Source of the DNA: Rhodeus uyekii | Taxonomy: Eukaryota; Chordata; Actinopteri; Cypriniformes; Acheilognathidae | Assembly: GCA_037043235.1 (NCBI GenBank) | Contig: JAWRVZ010000042.1 | Span: forward strand, 1,136,001-1,200,000 | DNA: 64,000 bases | Reading direction: 5' to 3' | In this document: one piece after another, positions 31,805-44,614 of the stretch | Layout of the letters: each line of letters opens with the position of its first letter | Numbering within the stretch: the stretch's first letter is position 1 | Position numbers and translations under genes: made by a program | Notes under the pieces: model-generated | Databases searched by the model: none | What the model saw: the letters and a program-made list of their open reading frames with translations, nothing else | What the model was told of the DNA's origin: nothing

Positions 31805-34800
31805 CTAGTGGCCACCGGTGTGGTCGTCCGAAGATCCTGCGTTGTGGATCCAGTCCAGGATGATTAAAGTCATGCTGCAGATCATCACCACGACGCCCAT
31901 GATGAGGAACAGCAACGCCTGAGAAGAGCGAGAGAGTGATGAGTCTATCGTCCTCCAGAACACACGTACCACAGCCAGAAGGGGTGGATATTTATATACA
32001 TGTGTGTGTGTGTGTGTATCATTCTTTTATATAAGGACACTTCACTCCCTTTCGGGCACGAGTCTCTTACCCCGATCTTCTGGACAGATTTCATGGACTC
32101 CTTTTTCACCAGTCGGATGTAGAAAGCCGAAGGGAGGATAAAGATCAGCATAGCGGCAGCAGACGCACCTGCAGAGAGACGGAAAACATTCAAACCTTCG
32201 TTGTGAAATAACGTATAAAGTAAAGTATAAATAAACCTAATGCACTTCAGGAAGCTCGAAACTTTGGTACGAAAGTTTCAAATTTACGTACAAAAACACA
32301 AATTCATTATAAAAACTATATTGTAAAATGTAATTTTTATAATCTTTTTCACAACTTGAACTAAAATAAATGTTAAATGAAACATATATAACAATATTTA
32401 TATATATATTATATGAATAAACTTATTTCTTTCAGCTATTTGACACCCATTTTTCTTTAAGTTAAAGTACTAAACTAAAACAGAAATAAAATGTAATAAT
32501 TTAATAATCATTTTTCAGATTAATTGAAAAATATATATTATAAAGTTAAATAAAATAAAAAGTTAAAATAACTAAAACTGAAATATAAATTAATTAAAAA
32601 ACTATAGTTAATTGAAATAAAATATAACCTTTTTTTAAATAATTTTTCAAAGTTGTGAATAAAACAAAGATAAAAAATATTTGTGAAATTTATGAGTGAG
32701 TGAAAATGGCTCAAAATGTATCAAAGTAAATTTTTCTCATATCCAATTTTGTCTGTGTATATAGACAAAAAACAACAACTATGAAATTAAACTACTAATG
32801 ACAACAACCAAATCAGCACATCAAAGGCCGTGACATCACATCCTGTGTCGGACCTACCGATGAACCCGAAAATGTCTCTGATGGTGGGGACGAAGATGAC
32901 GAGGATGTTGACGCACACCAGCAGGGCGACGGTGATGCAGATGTGGCGCGGCCAGCTGAAGGTTTTAGAGGCGCCGAGCAGATGGTTCACTGAGGTGCGG
33001 ATCTGAAACGGAGAACAAATCTTCCGTCAATCCACCCGCAACGTTCATGTGCGTCTCCTGAGCATGTGCGGGAATACTCACTGGGAAGAGAACCACGGGC
33101 ACTGTGAGCGTCACGGCTGTCAGGACGGCGAAACGCACGATCAGAAGCACCACGTCAAAACTGTAGACCTTTGAGTAAGTGTGCAGGAGCTCGGGTTCAA
33201 CGGCCTCTGCAAACACAACGCATCAAACTCTTCAATCACTCACACTACATTATTGCGGTTAGGATTATACTTGTCATTTTTATGCATATGCATATTTTTC
33301 ATTCATCTTTAATCAGTTTTAGTTATTTTAATACTTGAAGTTCTAAAATAAAACATAAATAAATAAAAGCAGTAAATGAAAAAGATAAATAATTTTTGTG
33401 ATTTTGTTGTGTTTTTGGCCTGTTTTATTTCTTCAAAATATGTATATATATATTATTCATTTTAATCATTTTCGGTTTATTTTACTACAAGTTGTAAAAT
33501 AAAAACATGAATAAATGTAAAAAATAAAAGCACTACATGGAAATTGCACTAGCTGAAATACAATAAACCTATTTTATACTTTCCATTTTCATAGGTTTTA
33601 ATGTTTATTTGTTTGGGATTTTTAAAAAATACATATATGTTTATTTTTAATCATTTTTAGTTTTAGTTATTTTAGGACTTCAAGTTCTAATAATGAAATA
33701 AAAATATATATTTTCCATTTTAATTTTAGCAGTAATTTCTAAAGTGCATTTTTTTTAAAATATCCATTTAGTTTAATAACCAAATGTTTTATTTTTATGG
33801 TTTTAGTTACCCTGAATAATGGTGAAAATCCTATTTTATTGTCAACAACAAGTTGTGATATAACTCGATCCAGAACATCAAACAACTCATCCCATGTAAT
33901 TGTTTATTTTTCTTTTGCTGAGTCTGAGAAATCCCTCCATTGCATAACGTTTCCTGTCTATCAGCTGCAGCAAACAGCTGAACGTCTCTCACTCTTTCCC
34001 AAAACTTAAAAGCAGACAGGAGGTTCAACGTTGGCCGTCTGCCGGCTCAATCCGGAGCGCTTTAACGGACACACCTCCGCTTAAAACAAACACTCTCTCT
34101 GTACAGTTCATCGCTATCAAATGTGTTGTAACGTGTTTTGGAAGACGTGTTTTACTCACCGTTGAAGGTCAGGTATCCGAACAGCGCAGCCAAAAGATAC
34201 ATGACAAACATTCCCAGAAACGACACATTCGCAACGTTCTGCATCTTCCTTCGGGAGCGACTGCAGATGGCAAATTAGAGAAAGAGTTAGTTTGTATAGG
34301 GCACCGTTTCACTTAACTTTTCCATGATTACTATAAATAATTTTACAGAGGTTAAACTCACAAAAAGCAACTTCAGTCTTAATTAAAGAGGACCCATTAT
34401 GCAGGAAAAAGCTGCAGTTCTTCTCTAAATCAGTGTCAGTGTTTCTGAACTCCTGAAACGCCTCCATTGAGTTCTGAGTTTCTTCCGGGAACAAACACTC
34501 ATAATATTCCTCATAATAATTATTCATATGCAGAATAAAGGGGTGGGGCTTGAGTTAGTTAGTGGTGTGTTGAAAGACACTTCCAAACACACTGGAAGCT
34601 CTCGACCAATCACAACACACCGATCAAGCCGACCAATCAGAGCACAGTGTGCTTTTCAGAAGGAGGGGCTTCATAGAGACAGGAACTAAACAGAGCGTTT
34701 CTAACAGACTGAGAAGAGACGTGCCGCAACAATGAGATGATGGGGAAATAATCAATATTCAAGCAGGAAAACCTGATCTAGTGAGACAAACACAACATCA

Positions 34801-37800
34801 AGACTCGAAAAGAGCATAATAGGTCCTCTTTAAATATTTTACACTGAGGCGTAATTGTTACTCACTCTTTGAGCTCCTCGTACATGGGCAAGATAGCCGG
34901 GTGGCACACAAATGCAAAGGTCAAAATGGGAACCGCATACACCGTCTAAGACAAAAACAGCACAGTTAGATCACCGCACAGTCCTCTCATTCACATGCAA
35001 ATATCTGAATGCAAATATCCAAGTTGTACCTGTGAGTTAAAGATGAAATACTTGGGTTTACAGCACTCTTCCTCCGTGGCGTTGACCTGCGGCTGAGAGG
35101 CGTTCACCGTGATGTTAATGAGGCTCTCAGGTAGTGGACAGGGGATCTGGAACTTCTTGTAGATCACCTGAAGAACAAAAGCAGGAGGGAACATCTCATC
35201 AGACTAACAATAGCAGCTCGAACGGCACTCTTGCTTTCGTTTGCATGTGCGCATTTGCATTTTATGATGATACTCTCAGACTCACCACAATGACGAAGAA
35301 CACCATGCACAACAAGGAGAAACCGCTAGTGTAGCCTAAATAACCTGAAGAGAAACACAAGCCATGAGGATCAGCACAAAACACACAAACCTTCAGTCAC
35401 GTCATATCTTATACATAATCTTTCTAAAATTAAATTACATTTATTCTCATAATTTTACATTCTTAATAACAACTTTATACCCCCATATATATATATATAT
35501 ATAATTACATCCAAGTAATTATTAGTTGCGTGTAATGATGCACAAAGTATAGTAATTTCTATAGTAACTACATGAAACGTGTAACAAGGAGATTGTAAGC
35601 CAAAGTTTTTGTGCAACATATAATGCCTTATTTATTTTGGGTTAGATTAGTCTGGTGAGAGACTCTTACCCAGGTTTTTCAGCAGCGAGAGAGGCAGAAT
35701 GATGCTGACGGTGACAATCAGTACCAGATAATCTCCGTTAGTGTACCACGCACTGCAAAACACACAACAAAAATTGACATCAGTGCTGAGGAAATGATAC
35801 GCAGTTGTTCTGCTACATCCTGTTTCAAGACGCGTGCCGTGTTTTAGTTCTGAGGCCGCGTTCAGTTCACATTTACATTCATGCATTTATCAGACGCTTT
35901 TATCCAAAGTGACTTGCATTGCATTCAAGAAACACATTGACATTCTAATCAGTTCTTGTTTTCCCAGGGAATCGAACTCACAACCTACTGTCTCTACTGT
36001 TTGAGACTCAGGAATATATAAGATATCGTCATTCCTCGAACAGAGTTTATGCAGTGCTGCAGCTAAAAACTAAAACACGCAATATATTAAATAAACTAGA
36101 ACATATTAAAAATCAAACATCATAACATGAGGTTTCATATTTACATGCAACTTCAGTGGAAATATGAGAAACAATTAACTGAACACTTCTGATAGCAACA
36201 ACTTCACTAGTGCACGAAAAGAGGAATTAAACTATTTATACATTGGTTCATTTACATGTTATATTAAGAGTAAGTGATGCTCAATCCGCAAAACAACATT
36301 CACAACGCATTTATAAGACTATGAGGGAGAACGTTGCGAGTAAAACGTGTTTAATGGTGCGTTGCAAGTGCCACTCTGTACTATTAGAGATACAGGAAAG
36401 CTGTAGGATCATGTTGTTTTGTGTGCAGGGGCATTGGGGCTCCATGCAGGGATCTGAATCTTTCATGTCAGTGTTTGTTGTATTAGGTCACTGTCACAAA
36501 GCTCTCAATTGACGTCTTTGAAGGGATGATCAGACCCCCCCGGCCGGACAGCTGTACAATGAAGCGATCACACTGTTCTAGCCAGCACTGAAAAACATTC
36601 CAGTGCAACAACAACAACATCAGCCTGTGAACTCTTACTTGTCATTGGTGTCTAAGAAGGCCTTAATGACGATGGGCAGCTCGTACTTCACGATGTAGAG
36701 GTAGCTCGCCATTGCTGGGATTTAAACAGAGTTTAAAAACATTTTAGTGCTTTAAACCAAATCAAAGTCCACGTTATCTGCATGTTCACACTATTGGCCG
36801 TACCTCCGAAGTTCTGCATGGTGATAGAACAGGACGCTGCCAGTTTTCCTGGAATCCCAAAGGCTTTGTATCCCAGCTGTTCGTACACCACAGAACCTGG
36901 ACAGAGGAGGTCAGAGTGTTACAACTCTTCATGCTTATCACGGATAAAAATAGAAACATGGTCAGGGTATCGCTAACCTCCTTCATTGGCCGTTTTGAGC
37001 AGCAAATGCACTGAGTACAGGGAGAAAATGGCAACGGCGACCAGCAGGATCCTAGAGAAATGAAGACAAACAGCGAGTTCATGTCTCAGTTTATAACAGG
37101 CAGAAACAAGCAGAATTTGAACTGCAGTGGATTAGATGGTTAAAAGTGTTTCATCTAAATCAAAGATTGAAAAACAAACATTTTGTGCACAGAAAGACCT
37201 GCAATATCCCAGCTAACAGGGAACGTTGTCTTTAAGGTTAGGAGCAAACGTTTGCACAAAAACATTGGTTTTTAAATATTATACTAATTTAAATATATAC
37301 TAATATTTACAAGATTAAACATGCCTATAATGTTTAAAGATCGATAAAGTGTTCCCTTAATATAAATAAATAAAACAACGTTTTGAACATTCAGCAAATT
37401 AGCAAAACATTTGTAGAACATATTTTTGCTAACTGTGATGCATTAAGAAAAACAGAAAACTCATGTTGGCTTGAGATGTTAAATGTAGACATGAGTTGTC
37501 CATGTAGACAAGATGACCTCAACTTAATCCTAACATTTGCTCACCCGACAACTGGACATAATGGACTCTCTGTAATGTGTCACGACACACACACACACAC
37601 ACACACACACGTGTTCATAATAGAGGGAGGTGACTATGGATTAGACCTGATTATATTCTCGCACACTCATTCATTCCCCTGTCTGCATCTCGCTTGATCC
37701 CATTATAACCTGTGTGACCTTCAGTAAATTTCCGTTTCATCTATTTACCCCATTCTTAAACCACACAGTAAAGCTTTCCCTCCAAACACTTCAATTAAAA

Positions 37801-38691
37801 AAAGCTATGACCATTTATTCCAGTTCATTTCCGTGTTTAAACTCAAATCCTGGTTTAAAATCATTGGGGTTGTATTGTCCACTCTGAGTTATCGGTCACT
37901 GGTTAACCAAAAAAATAATTCTTTGACGGATGATTTGGCATCCGGACAGTTTAAAACGGCAGTCCGACTCACCTGCATCCATCCCTTTTCTATAACCAGC
38001 AGAAAAAACACACATGGCTTTGTTTGTAAACATTAAGATGATGCATGACTTCCGTTTAATTCCGTGATCAGAGCCGGACTGATGGACTCAGATCAGCTGC
38101 AGCAGATTTACACAAACCAGAATCTGGGGCAAATAGCCGGACTCATTAACACCACTAATTATCCTAATCATGTGCTTAGCAATCCTGCATCAATACTCAC
38201 ACGAACATGGCGATGCCAGTATTAGCCATGGCGTAGGACAGTCCCAGTATTCCGCTTCCCATGATGGCATTTCCCAAGTTAAACACTGACATCCCGAATG
38301 ATGCCGAGCCTTGTGTCTGAAAAACACGATCAGAGAGATTTATAACGTGAAGCTAAAGCGGAATCTTTCCGAACTTCCTAGAACCGATGAAACACTTACA
38401 TATTCAGCTTCATATTTCTTCTTTCCCAAGTGATGATCGGACAGGAAGTTCTGACTTTCGGCATCCACATCAGTATACTGCATCCTGCAATCACATCGGT
38501 GCATTAGATAATGTTTTATCCCATACAAAGGATAACTTATTAACTAATAGTGACTCGTTTTACCCATTAAGAGGGACTTTGGTGGAGCAGTCCTGATAAG
38601 TTGAGTACTCGTTGCTGTTGGAACTATTGCTGTCCATGTCTGGAGCGATGTTAAAACGACTCATCTTTGTGTTTCCAGGAGCTTTGTTCAT
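31805..38691 (-). CDS. slc38a2: slc38a2 (SNAT2), sodium-coupled neutral amino acid transporter, complete
   Basis: SNAT2 is a plasma-membrane system A transporter that moves small neutral amino acids with sodium. Fifteen coding exons in transcript order: 38564-38691 (ATG), 38400-38484, 38201-38316, 36978-37051, 36804-36896, 36639-36714, 35670-35752, 35286-35344, 35030-35167, 34866-34945, 34160-34260, 33082-33206, 32858-33002, 32071-32168, 31805-31918 (TAG). All phases join: 1,515 bases, 504 residues (human 506). The N-terminus is cytosolic (MNKAPGNTKMSRFNIAPDMD). The first membrane segment reads FNLGNAIMGSGILGLSYAMA. The large extracellular loop (35030-35167) has NIT, NAS and NAT glycosylation sequons and the conserved cysteines. 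The C-terminus is ILDWIHNAG...GGH. It is distinguished from the neighbouring gene by VKKESMKSVQKIG. Confidence 0.95.
32200..32800. repeat. A/T-rich degenerate repeat in slc38a2 intron
   Basis: Recurrent AACTAAAA, AAATAAAA and TTAAATGAA words fill the intron between the exons at 32071-32168 and 32858-33002. Similar sequence, mostly in inverse orientation (TTTTAGTTATTTTA), fills about 33260-33830. No coding signal. Confidence 0.5.
34383..34833 (-). mobile_element. TTAA-flanked MITE, complete copy in slc38a2 intron
   Basis: The 451-bp element has 20-bp terminal inverted repeats, TTAAAGAGGACCCATTATGC and the inverse of TTAAAGAGGACCTATTATGC (19 of 20 match). Both ends begin with TTAA, the piggyBac-type target. 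Internally it has two CCAATCA motifs and a GGGGTGGGGC box. No transposase. Confidence 0.85.
35868..36012 (-). repeat. tRNA-derived SINE copy
   Basis: Near-full copy, with tail module ATGCATTTATCAGACGCTTT and head GGGAATCGAACTCACAACC, in an slc38a2 intron. A further fragment of the same head lies at about 36357-36400. Confidence 0.75.
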
Positions 38692-39812
38692 TCTGTAATA
38701 ACGAAGCAAAACAATTAAATGGGCTTTATGTTTATCTTTAACATTGTGGTTACAAATTGGGTAGAGGCTTTAAATCGTGAGTGAGCAAATTATACTGTTT
38801 ACCAGTCAATGGTTATTGCTTATTTAATATTATGTCAACAATATATACAGCATCACAGAAACATCTTTATAATGCTGCTCACAGGACACCTTGTCTCTGG
38901 AAAGCGCGCTCCCTGCGTTCGGCGAAATGCGCGTCCTCGCTTGGCTCAGCGGAGCCTCGCCTCAGCGCTGGGTCACGTGACCCAGTGGAAAATTACAAAC
39001 CGGCACCGCATCGCCATCAACTATTAATACACGTCTGATCAGTCTACAATTACTCAGAGATTAGACATTACAATTAATTAAGATATTTAATCTTATCGGG
39101 TGACTCGTTTAACGCATTTAAACAAATTCTGATGAACAGTTTAAATGGAATCTCAAATGTTCCATTTCGAACGTTGAAAATTTAAATTCAAAACAGTCAT
39201 GAATGATTAAATAACATCAACATTAATAATGATGATAATATTATCAAAGGTATGCAAATGAAAGCAGGTTTATCAACAATCACCGGTCAAATTAAACGAC
39301 ATCAGCACAGAAAAATAACAATAAATCATTAATAATTAATATATGCAGTAGTTTACAGCAAAATATTCATATTTAAGATCACTAGAGAGAGCAAATGTGT
39401 GTTTGTTTGAGTAATGAATGAATTCCTTTTAAACGGATGTGTGTACAAAAAAGATGATGAAACAACCGACCAAACCGGATCAGAAATGAATGAACGCGAA
39501 AATGAAGTGATCGGGTTAAAAAAAACTCACACACACACACACACACACGCAAAACACACAAAGCAGGTCAAAGAATCCAAAAAGGTTTTGAAACAAAATA
39601 ATGAAAAATTGTTCTCACCTCAACAATTAAAAGAAGAAAATCCGTTTCGGTAATGAATGGAAAACTGAACAATGTGATCAATTACACAGCCGATAACGAT
39701 CGATCCTTCAGAACTGTACCGTAATAAATCAATAAATATTATTAACAATAAATAGAAACCCTACAGATATTGAGGGATGAGCTGATGAGTCTCTGCGCGC
39801 GCCCACGTACTG
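38692..39812 (-). other. slc38a2: slc38a2 5' UTR exon 1 and first intron
   Basis: The start-codon exon begins at 38692 after TTATTACAG. The best upstream donor is GTGAGAAC at 39618, giving a non-coding exon 1 of about 39619-39812. No ATG occurs in this inferred leader before the annotated start. The intron contains a (CA)n tract at about 39528-39548. Exon 1 is inferred from donor and TATA positions. Confidence 0.6.
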
Positions 39813-39837
39813 TCGTGTCCTGATGCTGTGAATGACG

Positions 39838-39864
39838 CTTATATCGGCCGCGCACATTGCATCA
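39838..39864 (-). promoter_or_regulatory. slc38a2: slc38a2 promoter: TATA box and CARE (amino-acid response element)
   Basis: On the minus strand TATAAG occupies 39838-39843. Twelve bases upstream, 39856-39864 reads TGATGCAAT, a perfect match to the C/EBP-ATF response element (TGATGXAAX) used by ATF4, identical to that in the mammalian CHOP promoter. The surroundings are CpG-rich (39795-39925). Mammalian SNAT2 is known to be induced by amino-acid starvation through such an element. Confidence 0.7.
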
Positions 39865-40144
39865 GCCGTGCGGGAGGGCGGGGCCTCGCGGACACTGTAT
39901 ACAAACACATCGCGCACGCGCACGCCTCGTCCTGATCATGGGAAACACCTTCACTCAATAAACCTTTAATACCACTGTTATTTCTCCTAGACAGCAAATC
40001 TAAGGTTCTTCGTGGAAGCATCAGAGCCAGTAATAATAACCCACAGGGATCTTTCCGCTCAGATTCAATATCATCTTTGCATGTCCTGAAGTCCAAATGA
40101 TCTGCTATAAATCCACATTCATGCAATGTTGGGTTTGAAAAGTA

Positions 40145-40262
40145 ATGTGAAAACTATTACATTTGGCAGACGCTTTCATCGCATTCAATACACACATTGA
40201 CATTTTAATCAGTTCTTCCTTTCCCTGGGAATCGAACCCATAACCTTAGTGTTTTGCAAGCT
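40145..40262 (-). repeat. tRNA-derived SINE copy
   Basis: Head GGGAATCGAACCCATAACC and central ACACATTGACATTTTAATCA are recognisable. The tail is partly deleted. It lies just upstream of the slc38a2 promoter. Confidence 0.7.
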
Positions 40263-41335
40263 ACACAATATTGAGATGCTCCCTTAAAAAGTAATTAATT
40301 GCATTAGTTATAAAAGTAATGCGTTACGTTACTTTTTCTCTCATCTGGGCTTGTTTGATAGTTTTTTAATAACAACAAAGTTGTATTTTTGGGCAGATGT
40401 AAAGGCGCATTTCAAAGCTTTGACACTTCAGCAATAAAAACAAAACAATGCACTTGTTAATATTCCTCGATCATTCAGTTCAACCATAAGCAAAAATTAC
40501 TTTAGATGGTTAATAAAGCGAGATTGAATGCATAAACATTTTTGTGTTATTTAACATATTTAATTATTGTAGGTTTGTGTAATATTCACACATGCACACA
40601 CACACACACACACATGCCAACTCCTGACCGATAAGAGAGCTACAAGTCAATAATTGGGAAAACAAAGTAACTTGCATTACTTATTTGAATAAATAACTCA
40701 GATATTTAGTACATTTACAAGTAATGTGTTACTTTACTAATCACTTGTAAAAAGCAATCTGATAACGTAATTCATGTTACTTGTAATGTGTTACTCTCAA
40801 CACTTTCCGAATTGTCTCTGATGTCTCAGTGTTTCTCAGTAGACAGAAATCAGATCACACGGAAGAACATTTTGTAGGAAACCTCATTTCATGAGTAACA
40901 TCTAAGATAAAAGTTTGAAAGAACTGTAGGATTAAAAAGAACATTGACATTCCATGTGCAATCAAAGATTTGCACAATAAAATATTCTTAATATTCTTGG
41001 TATAGTTTTGTATATCTGTGTGAATCTATTGGATTTCTGAATGAATGAATACAGCAGAGAAACCACAGATATAGGTCATAACCCACTGTATGCCCCACAT
41101 CACATACAGGCAGACCCACCTTTAACCCACCTTTGCTCCTCCAAACATGTGGTAACTAGAAATAAACAGCATATTTTTTTTCGATTCTTGACGTATAGTA
41201 AAAGTATTTCTGTCTACTGAGAAACAGTAGACTATGGGAGTGAATAAGATCATGAGACCACATGATGCCATGAGGAACAAAAGGAGGAATTTTACAAAAA
41301 GAGGAACTTCTGAGATGACGTTAGACACAATGACA
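40263..41335. repeat. Intergenic with degenerate GTTACTTT/AAAGTAAC repeat
   Basis: Words such as AAAAGTAATGCGTTACGTTA (about 40310-40335) and TTACTTGTAATGTGTTACT (about 40775-40795) recur in both orientations, as in a decayed inverted-repeat element. A (CA)n tract lies at about 40591-40613. No gene is seen. Confidence 0.45.
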
Positions 41336-41339
41336 GATT

Positions 41340-41660
41340 AAACAAGTGCGCCCCGCACTGCTTTGGGTCACTGCAGACAAGGGCAACGAGTTGTGTTTGT
41401 TGTTTCGCTCCCAGCATAACTTAAACGAATCACTCGCTTGACCACCTTCACACAGAGGTTGTTCGTCACCCCCCGATCGCCCAAATCCCCCCAGTGGAAG
41501 TGGAGCAGGGCCGTACGGGACTCCGGTCTACAGTGATTTACCCTCGGATTAAAGGCCACGGCGGACTCTGAGCTGGAGTTCACAAAAGAACACGGATGCT
41601 GGAATGTCTGACCTATTGAAACGGGCCGTGGGGCCCCAGGCGACGCCCCGACTCCATAGG
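41340..41660 (-). other. GC-rich patch with uninterrupted frame, unidentified
   Basis: A G+C-rich island in AT-rich surroundings. On the minus strand 41368-41583 is an open frame of 71 codons (AVAFNPRVNHCRPESRTALL, then HFHWGDLGDRGVTNNLCV). A second frame overlaps upstream (about 41549-41812). I recognise no family. It could be a degraded mobile-element or processed-gene fragment, or a chance frame. Confidence 0.3.
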
Positions 41661-42144
41661 TAAGACTGGATCAACAAAAGCATTTTTCTGTCTCCACACT
41701 GTGTGAAAAATGGACGAAAGAAATCCCAGCTCTGCCTTTGAAATGATAGCATCCACTGAGAAATGCCATGCATTAAAAAGTACAAAATATGAATATAAGT
41801 TTGCATCTCCAATTCAATTTCATAGCGTTTGTTTGTTCACTGCAGAACTGTTCATTCAGACACCGTTTCAATGTGAATCCGTTTGAATAATCAGGATTTC
41901 TGAATGACGTTCCTAATGTTTTCATTGACTAAAAAAACTATGTGAGCCATTTTAGCAAGTAAGAACCTTCTTTAATGAGTTAGAAGATACACAAGTTTGC
42001 ATTTACAGTCAAATGTATAGCGATTTACAGTTCATTCATTCAGATAATACCAATTCATTGTGAATTCATTGGAATTATCTGCATTTCTGAAGTAACGTGG
42101 CCTGAAAATATTCAAGATCTAATACATCTTTAAGAGAGATTAAA

Positions 42145-42550
42145 TGTTACCAAAATGTTCTCTTGCATTTCATCAGTCCAAAGAATATTTTTCCAGTAGA
42201 GTTTCGGAACATCCTGGAAGGTTTTCTGCAAACTTGAGATGGGCAGCAATGTTTTTTCTTCTGGAAATCTGTGCTTTTCTCTCTGATAACCTCCCACGAA
42301 CACTGTTCTTTACAGTGTTTTTCTATTGCTAGACTGCCGTTATCATGTGTCGTGATGTCTTAATTCTGTCACCTGTTGGAGGTTTTTACAGTTTACCATC
42401 ACACAGATCTTTGTAGGATGTCTTGTCCCATGGAGAGGTACAGTGGTGCTGAATTTCTTCCTTTGGAAAACTATCTGTGGACTAACAGAGGGCCAAGTAT
42501 ATAGAAATCCTTTTGAAAACCCTTCCCAGCCCTCTGAACTGGTTCACCTC
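42145..42550 (-). mobile_element. Decayed Tc1/mariner-like transposon fragment
   Basis: The plus strand reads ATTTCATCAGTCCAAAGAAT, GGCAGCAATGTTTTTTCTTC, ACCTCCCACGAACACTGTTC and GGTACAGTGGTGCTGAATTT. This is the order of the antisense of a widespread fish Tc1-like transposase. Stops and indels break every frame. Dead fossil. Confidence 0.65.
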
Positions 42551-43202
42551 TTCTCCTGAGCTGAAAAAAGCAGGTAACTGAAATGTTTAGTGTGTGAAAG
42601 GGCAAACTAAACCCATGGCCTTTTCTGAGCTGCAGCTTTAAATTAAAAATCTCGCTCTGGAAAGGGAGAGAGGTACTGTTTACTCACTCATCCAGGTAGG
42701 ATTTTTGGTTGATTTCTTTTAAAAGTCTGAATTATCTACCTTTTACTATCCTTTCAAATCAAAGTTTACATGTGGGAAGCGCTGAACATTAAATTGTCAT
42801 AACCCAAATAATTTTTTCATTTACAACCTTCATCCTCTAGTCTGCGTGGAGAATGGCTCGGACTTTCTTCCAGGTAAAATACTGAAGCCCGACTACATAG
42901 TTGAAATGAAATGGCAATGTAAAAAGAAAGTTCAGGAGAATTTTTGGAGCCGTGAGAGAGAAGAGATCCCGCCGGTCCCCTACAGAGCAGGGCAGAGGTC
43001 AGCTCATCTTCCCCCGGCTCCTGGCTCATTCTTATATAATCATTTTATCCCCTCGAATTAAACAAACAGCCGCCTGCTGTCCGCACTCATGGGAACCTGC
43101 AGAGAGTCCAACACGGAGCTCACGCTGTGCACATCACTAGCAGCAAAATCTCTCATGTTAAAAGGCCCTGCTGAGGCCACCAGCACTGCAAATCTGACTG
43201 AA

Positions 43203-43560
43203 ATTCTGAAATATTCTGAAAAACTGCAGTTCTTCTCTATATCAGTGTCAGTGTTTCTGAACTCCTGAAACACCTCCATTTAGTCTTGAGTTTCTTCCGG
43301 GAACAAACACTCACAATATTCCTCATTATAATAATTAATGTGCAGAATAAAGGGGCGTGGCTTGAGTTAGCTAGTAGTGTGTTGAAAGGGTGGGGCATTT
43401 CCCAAACACACTGGAAGCTCTCGACCAATCACAACACACCGAACCAGCTGACCAATCAGAGCACAGTGTGTTTTTCAGAAGGAGGGGCTTCATAGAGACA
43501 GGAACTAAACAGAGCGTTTCTGACAGACTGGGAAGAAGAGAGCAGAAATAATGTCAAATA
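43203..43560 (-). mobile_element. TTAA-type MITE, partial copy
   Basis: Same order as 34383-34833: CTGCAGTTCTTCTCTATATC, AATAAAGGGGCGTGGCTTGA, two CCAATCA motifs, then GGAGGGGCTTCATAGAGACA. Both terminal repeats are eroded. The GC box and CCAAT motifs are retained. Confidence 0.75.
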
Positions 43561-43601
43561 TACACAAAATAGTGGTTCTTTTAGGAACTGAACACTAAAG
43601 T

Positions 43602-43900
43602 GTCACGGTTGTAAGGATGAGGAAAGGCATGGAGGCACAGGAAGTACTGGAGTATTCTTTAATGTTGAAACTTAAAATAGAAAAAACAAAAAGCACTTCT
43701 TGTACAAAACATTACAGCAAGTAACACAGGAGCAGGGAGAAACACGGCCTAACATTGACAAGTGAGTGAAGGAAAAACAGGGTTTAAATACACAAGGGTT
43801 GAATGGGAGAATAAGACACAGCTGACAAGACTAATGAGTGGAAAAACACTGAGAGATCACAGGAGTATACAGGAAGTAGACAGAGCCATGGCTGACATGT
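43602..43900 (-). mobile_element. LTR-like fragment (antisense)
   Basis: Begins TGTCACGGTTGTAAGGATGA and contains AAGGCATGGAGGCACAGGAA. In inverse orientation it resembles the 50160-50550 fragment (TTCCTCATCCTCC...CTGACA end). Likely a solo-LTR remnant of a Gypsy-type element. No internal coding region is seen. Confidence 0.4.
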
Positions 43901-44614
43901 CAGAGAAAAGTTCTTTGGGGAAACAAAAATGTTCTTCTGGGCTTCACTTTGAAAACACCCTATGGAAGTGTAGATGTAATTTACACCACAAACATCAAAT
44001 ACCACAGGCAATGCTCACAAAAATAGCTTCTGACTAAAGTCATGATTAAAAAAACAGCGAGGGAAACTTGAGATACAAAATAAAAAGTAGGGCACAGGGA
44101 TGTTACCAGGAAGATCATGGTACATGTGTCCTCGTCTCGCATTCATATTGTCAGCACTATCATCATGTATGATGGTGTTGTCATGTTTCTGATGAGTACA
44201 GCTGTGGCAGGGCGCTTTTGTGTGTTTGTAACAGACCGCAAAAAACAACCGTTCTTGACACAGACAGGAAGCTAAATGAAACTCTGATTACTTTAAATGT
44301 TGTGTGCAGCATTTCTGCTGTGTGTTTCTGAACACCTGCAAGCCAAGTTCCAAGTGTCAGTAAGATGAGATTTGAAATATATTTAGCTCAATAGATCATA
44401 GGAGGTTAGCAAAACTGCAGAGGTTAACATCTACAATGCTCAGAATCTAATCATCAGCATCTGTGACAGATATATATAGACAAATAAATCTCAATGTGTG
44501 AATGCCTAAATCCCGATTGATGGACTGATAGAATGCTTTTAATATAATGCATATGCATCAGCAAAACTAAACCAGCATCCAAAATATCATACCAACACAC
44601 AAAATCCAGCCTTC

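Noticed and set aside
34309..34527. Minus-strand frame ending in MEAFQEFRNTDTDLEKNCSF, recurring near 43058-43279.
   Set aside because: The same text occurs in every copy of the TTAA-type MITE, so it is repeat sequence, not a conserved gene.
41340..41660. Ribosomal RNA fragment, suggested by high G+C.
   Set aside because: No conserved 18S or 28S core words could be found on either strand.
43602..44280. Complete endogenous retrovirus or LTR retrotransposon.
   Set aside because: Only LTR-like ends are recognisable; no polyprotein, protease or reverse-transcriptase sequence is present in any frame.
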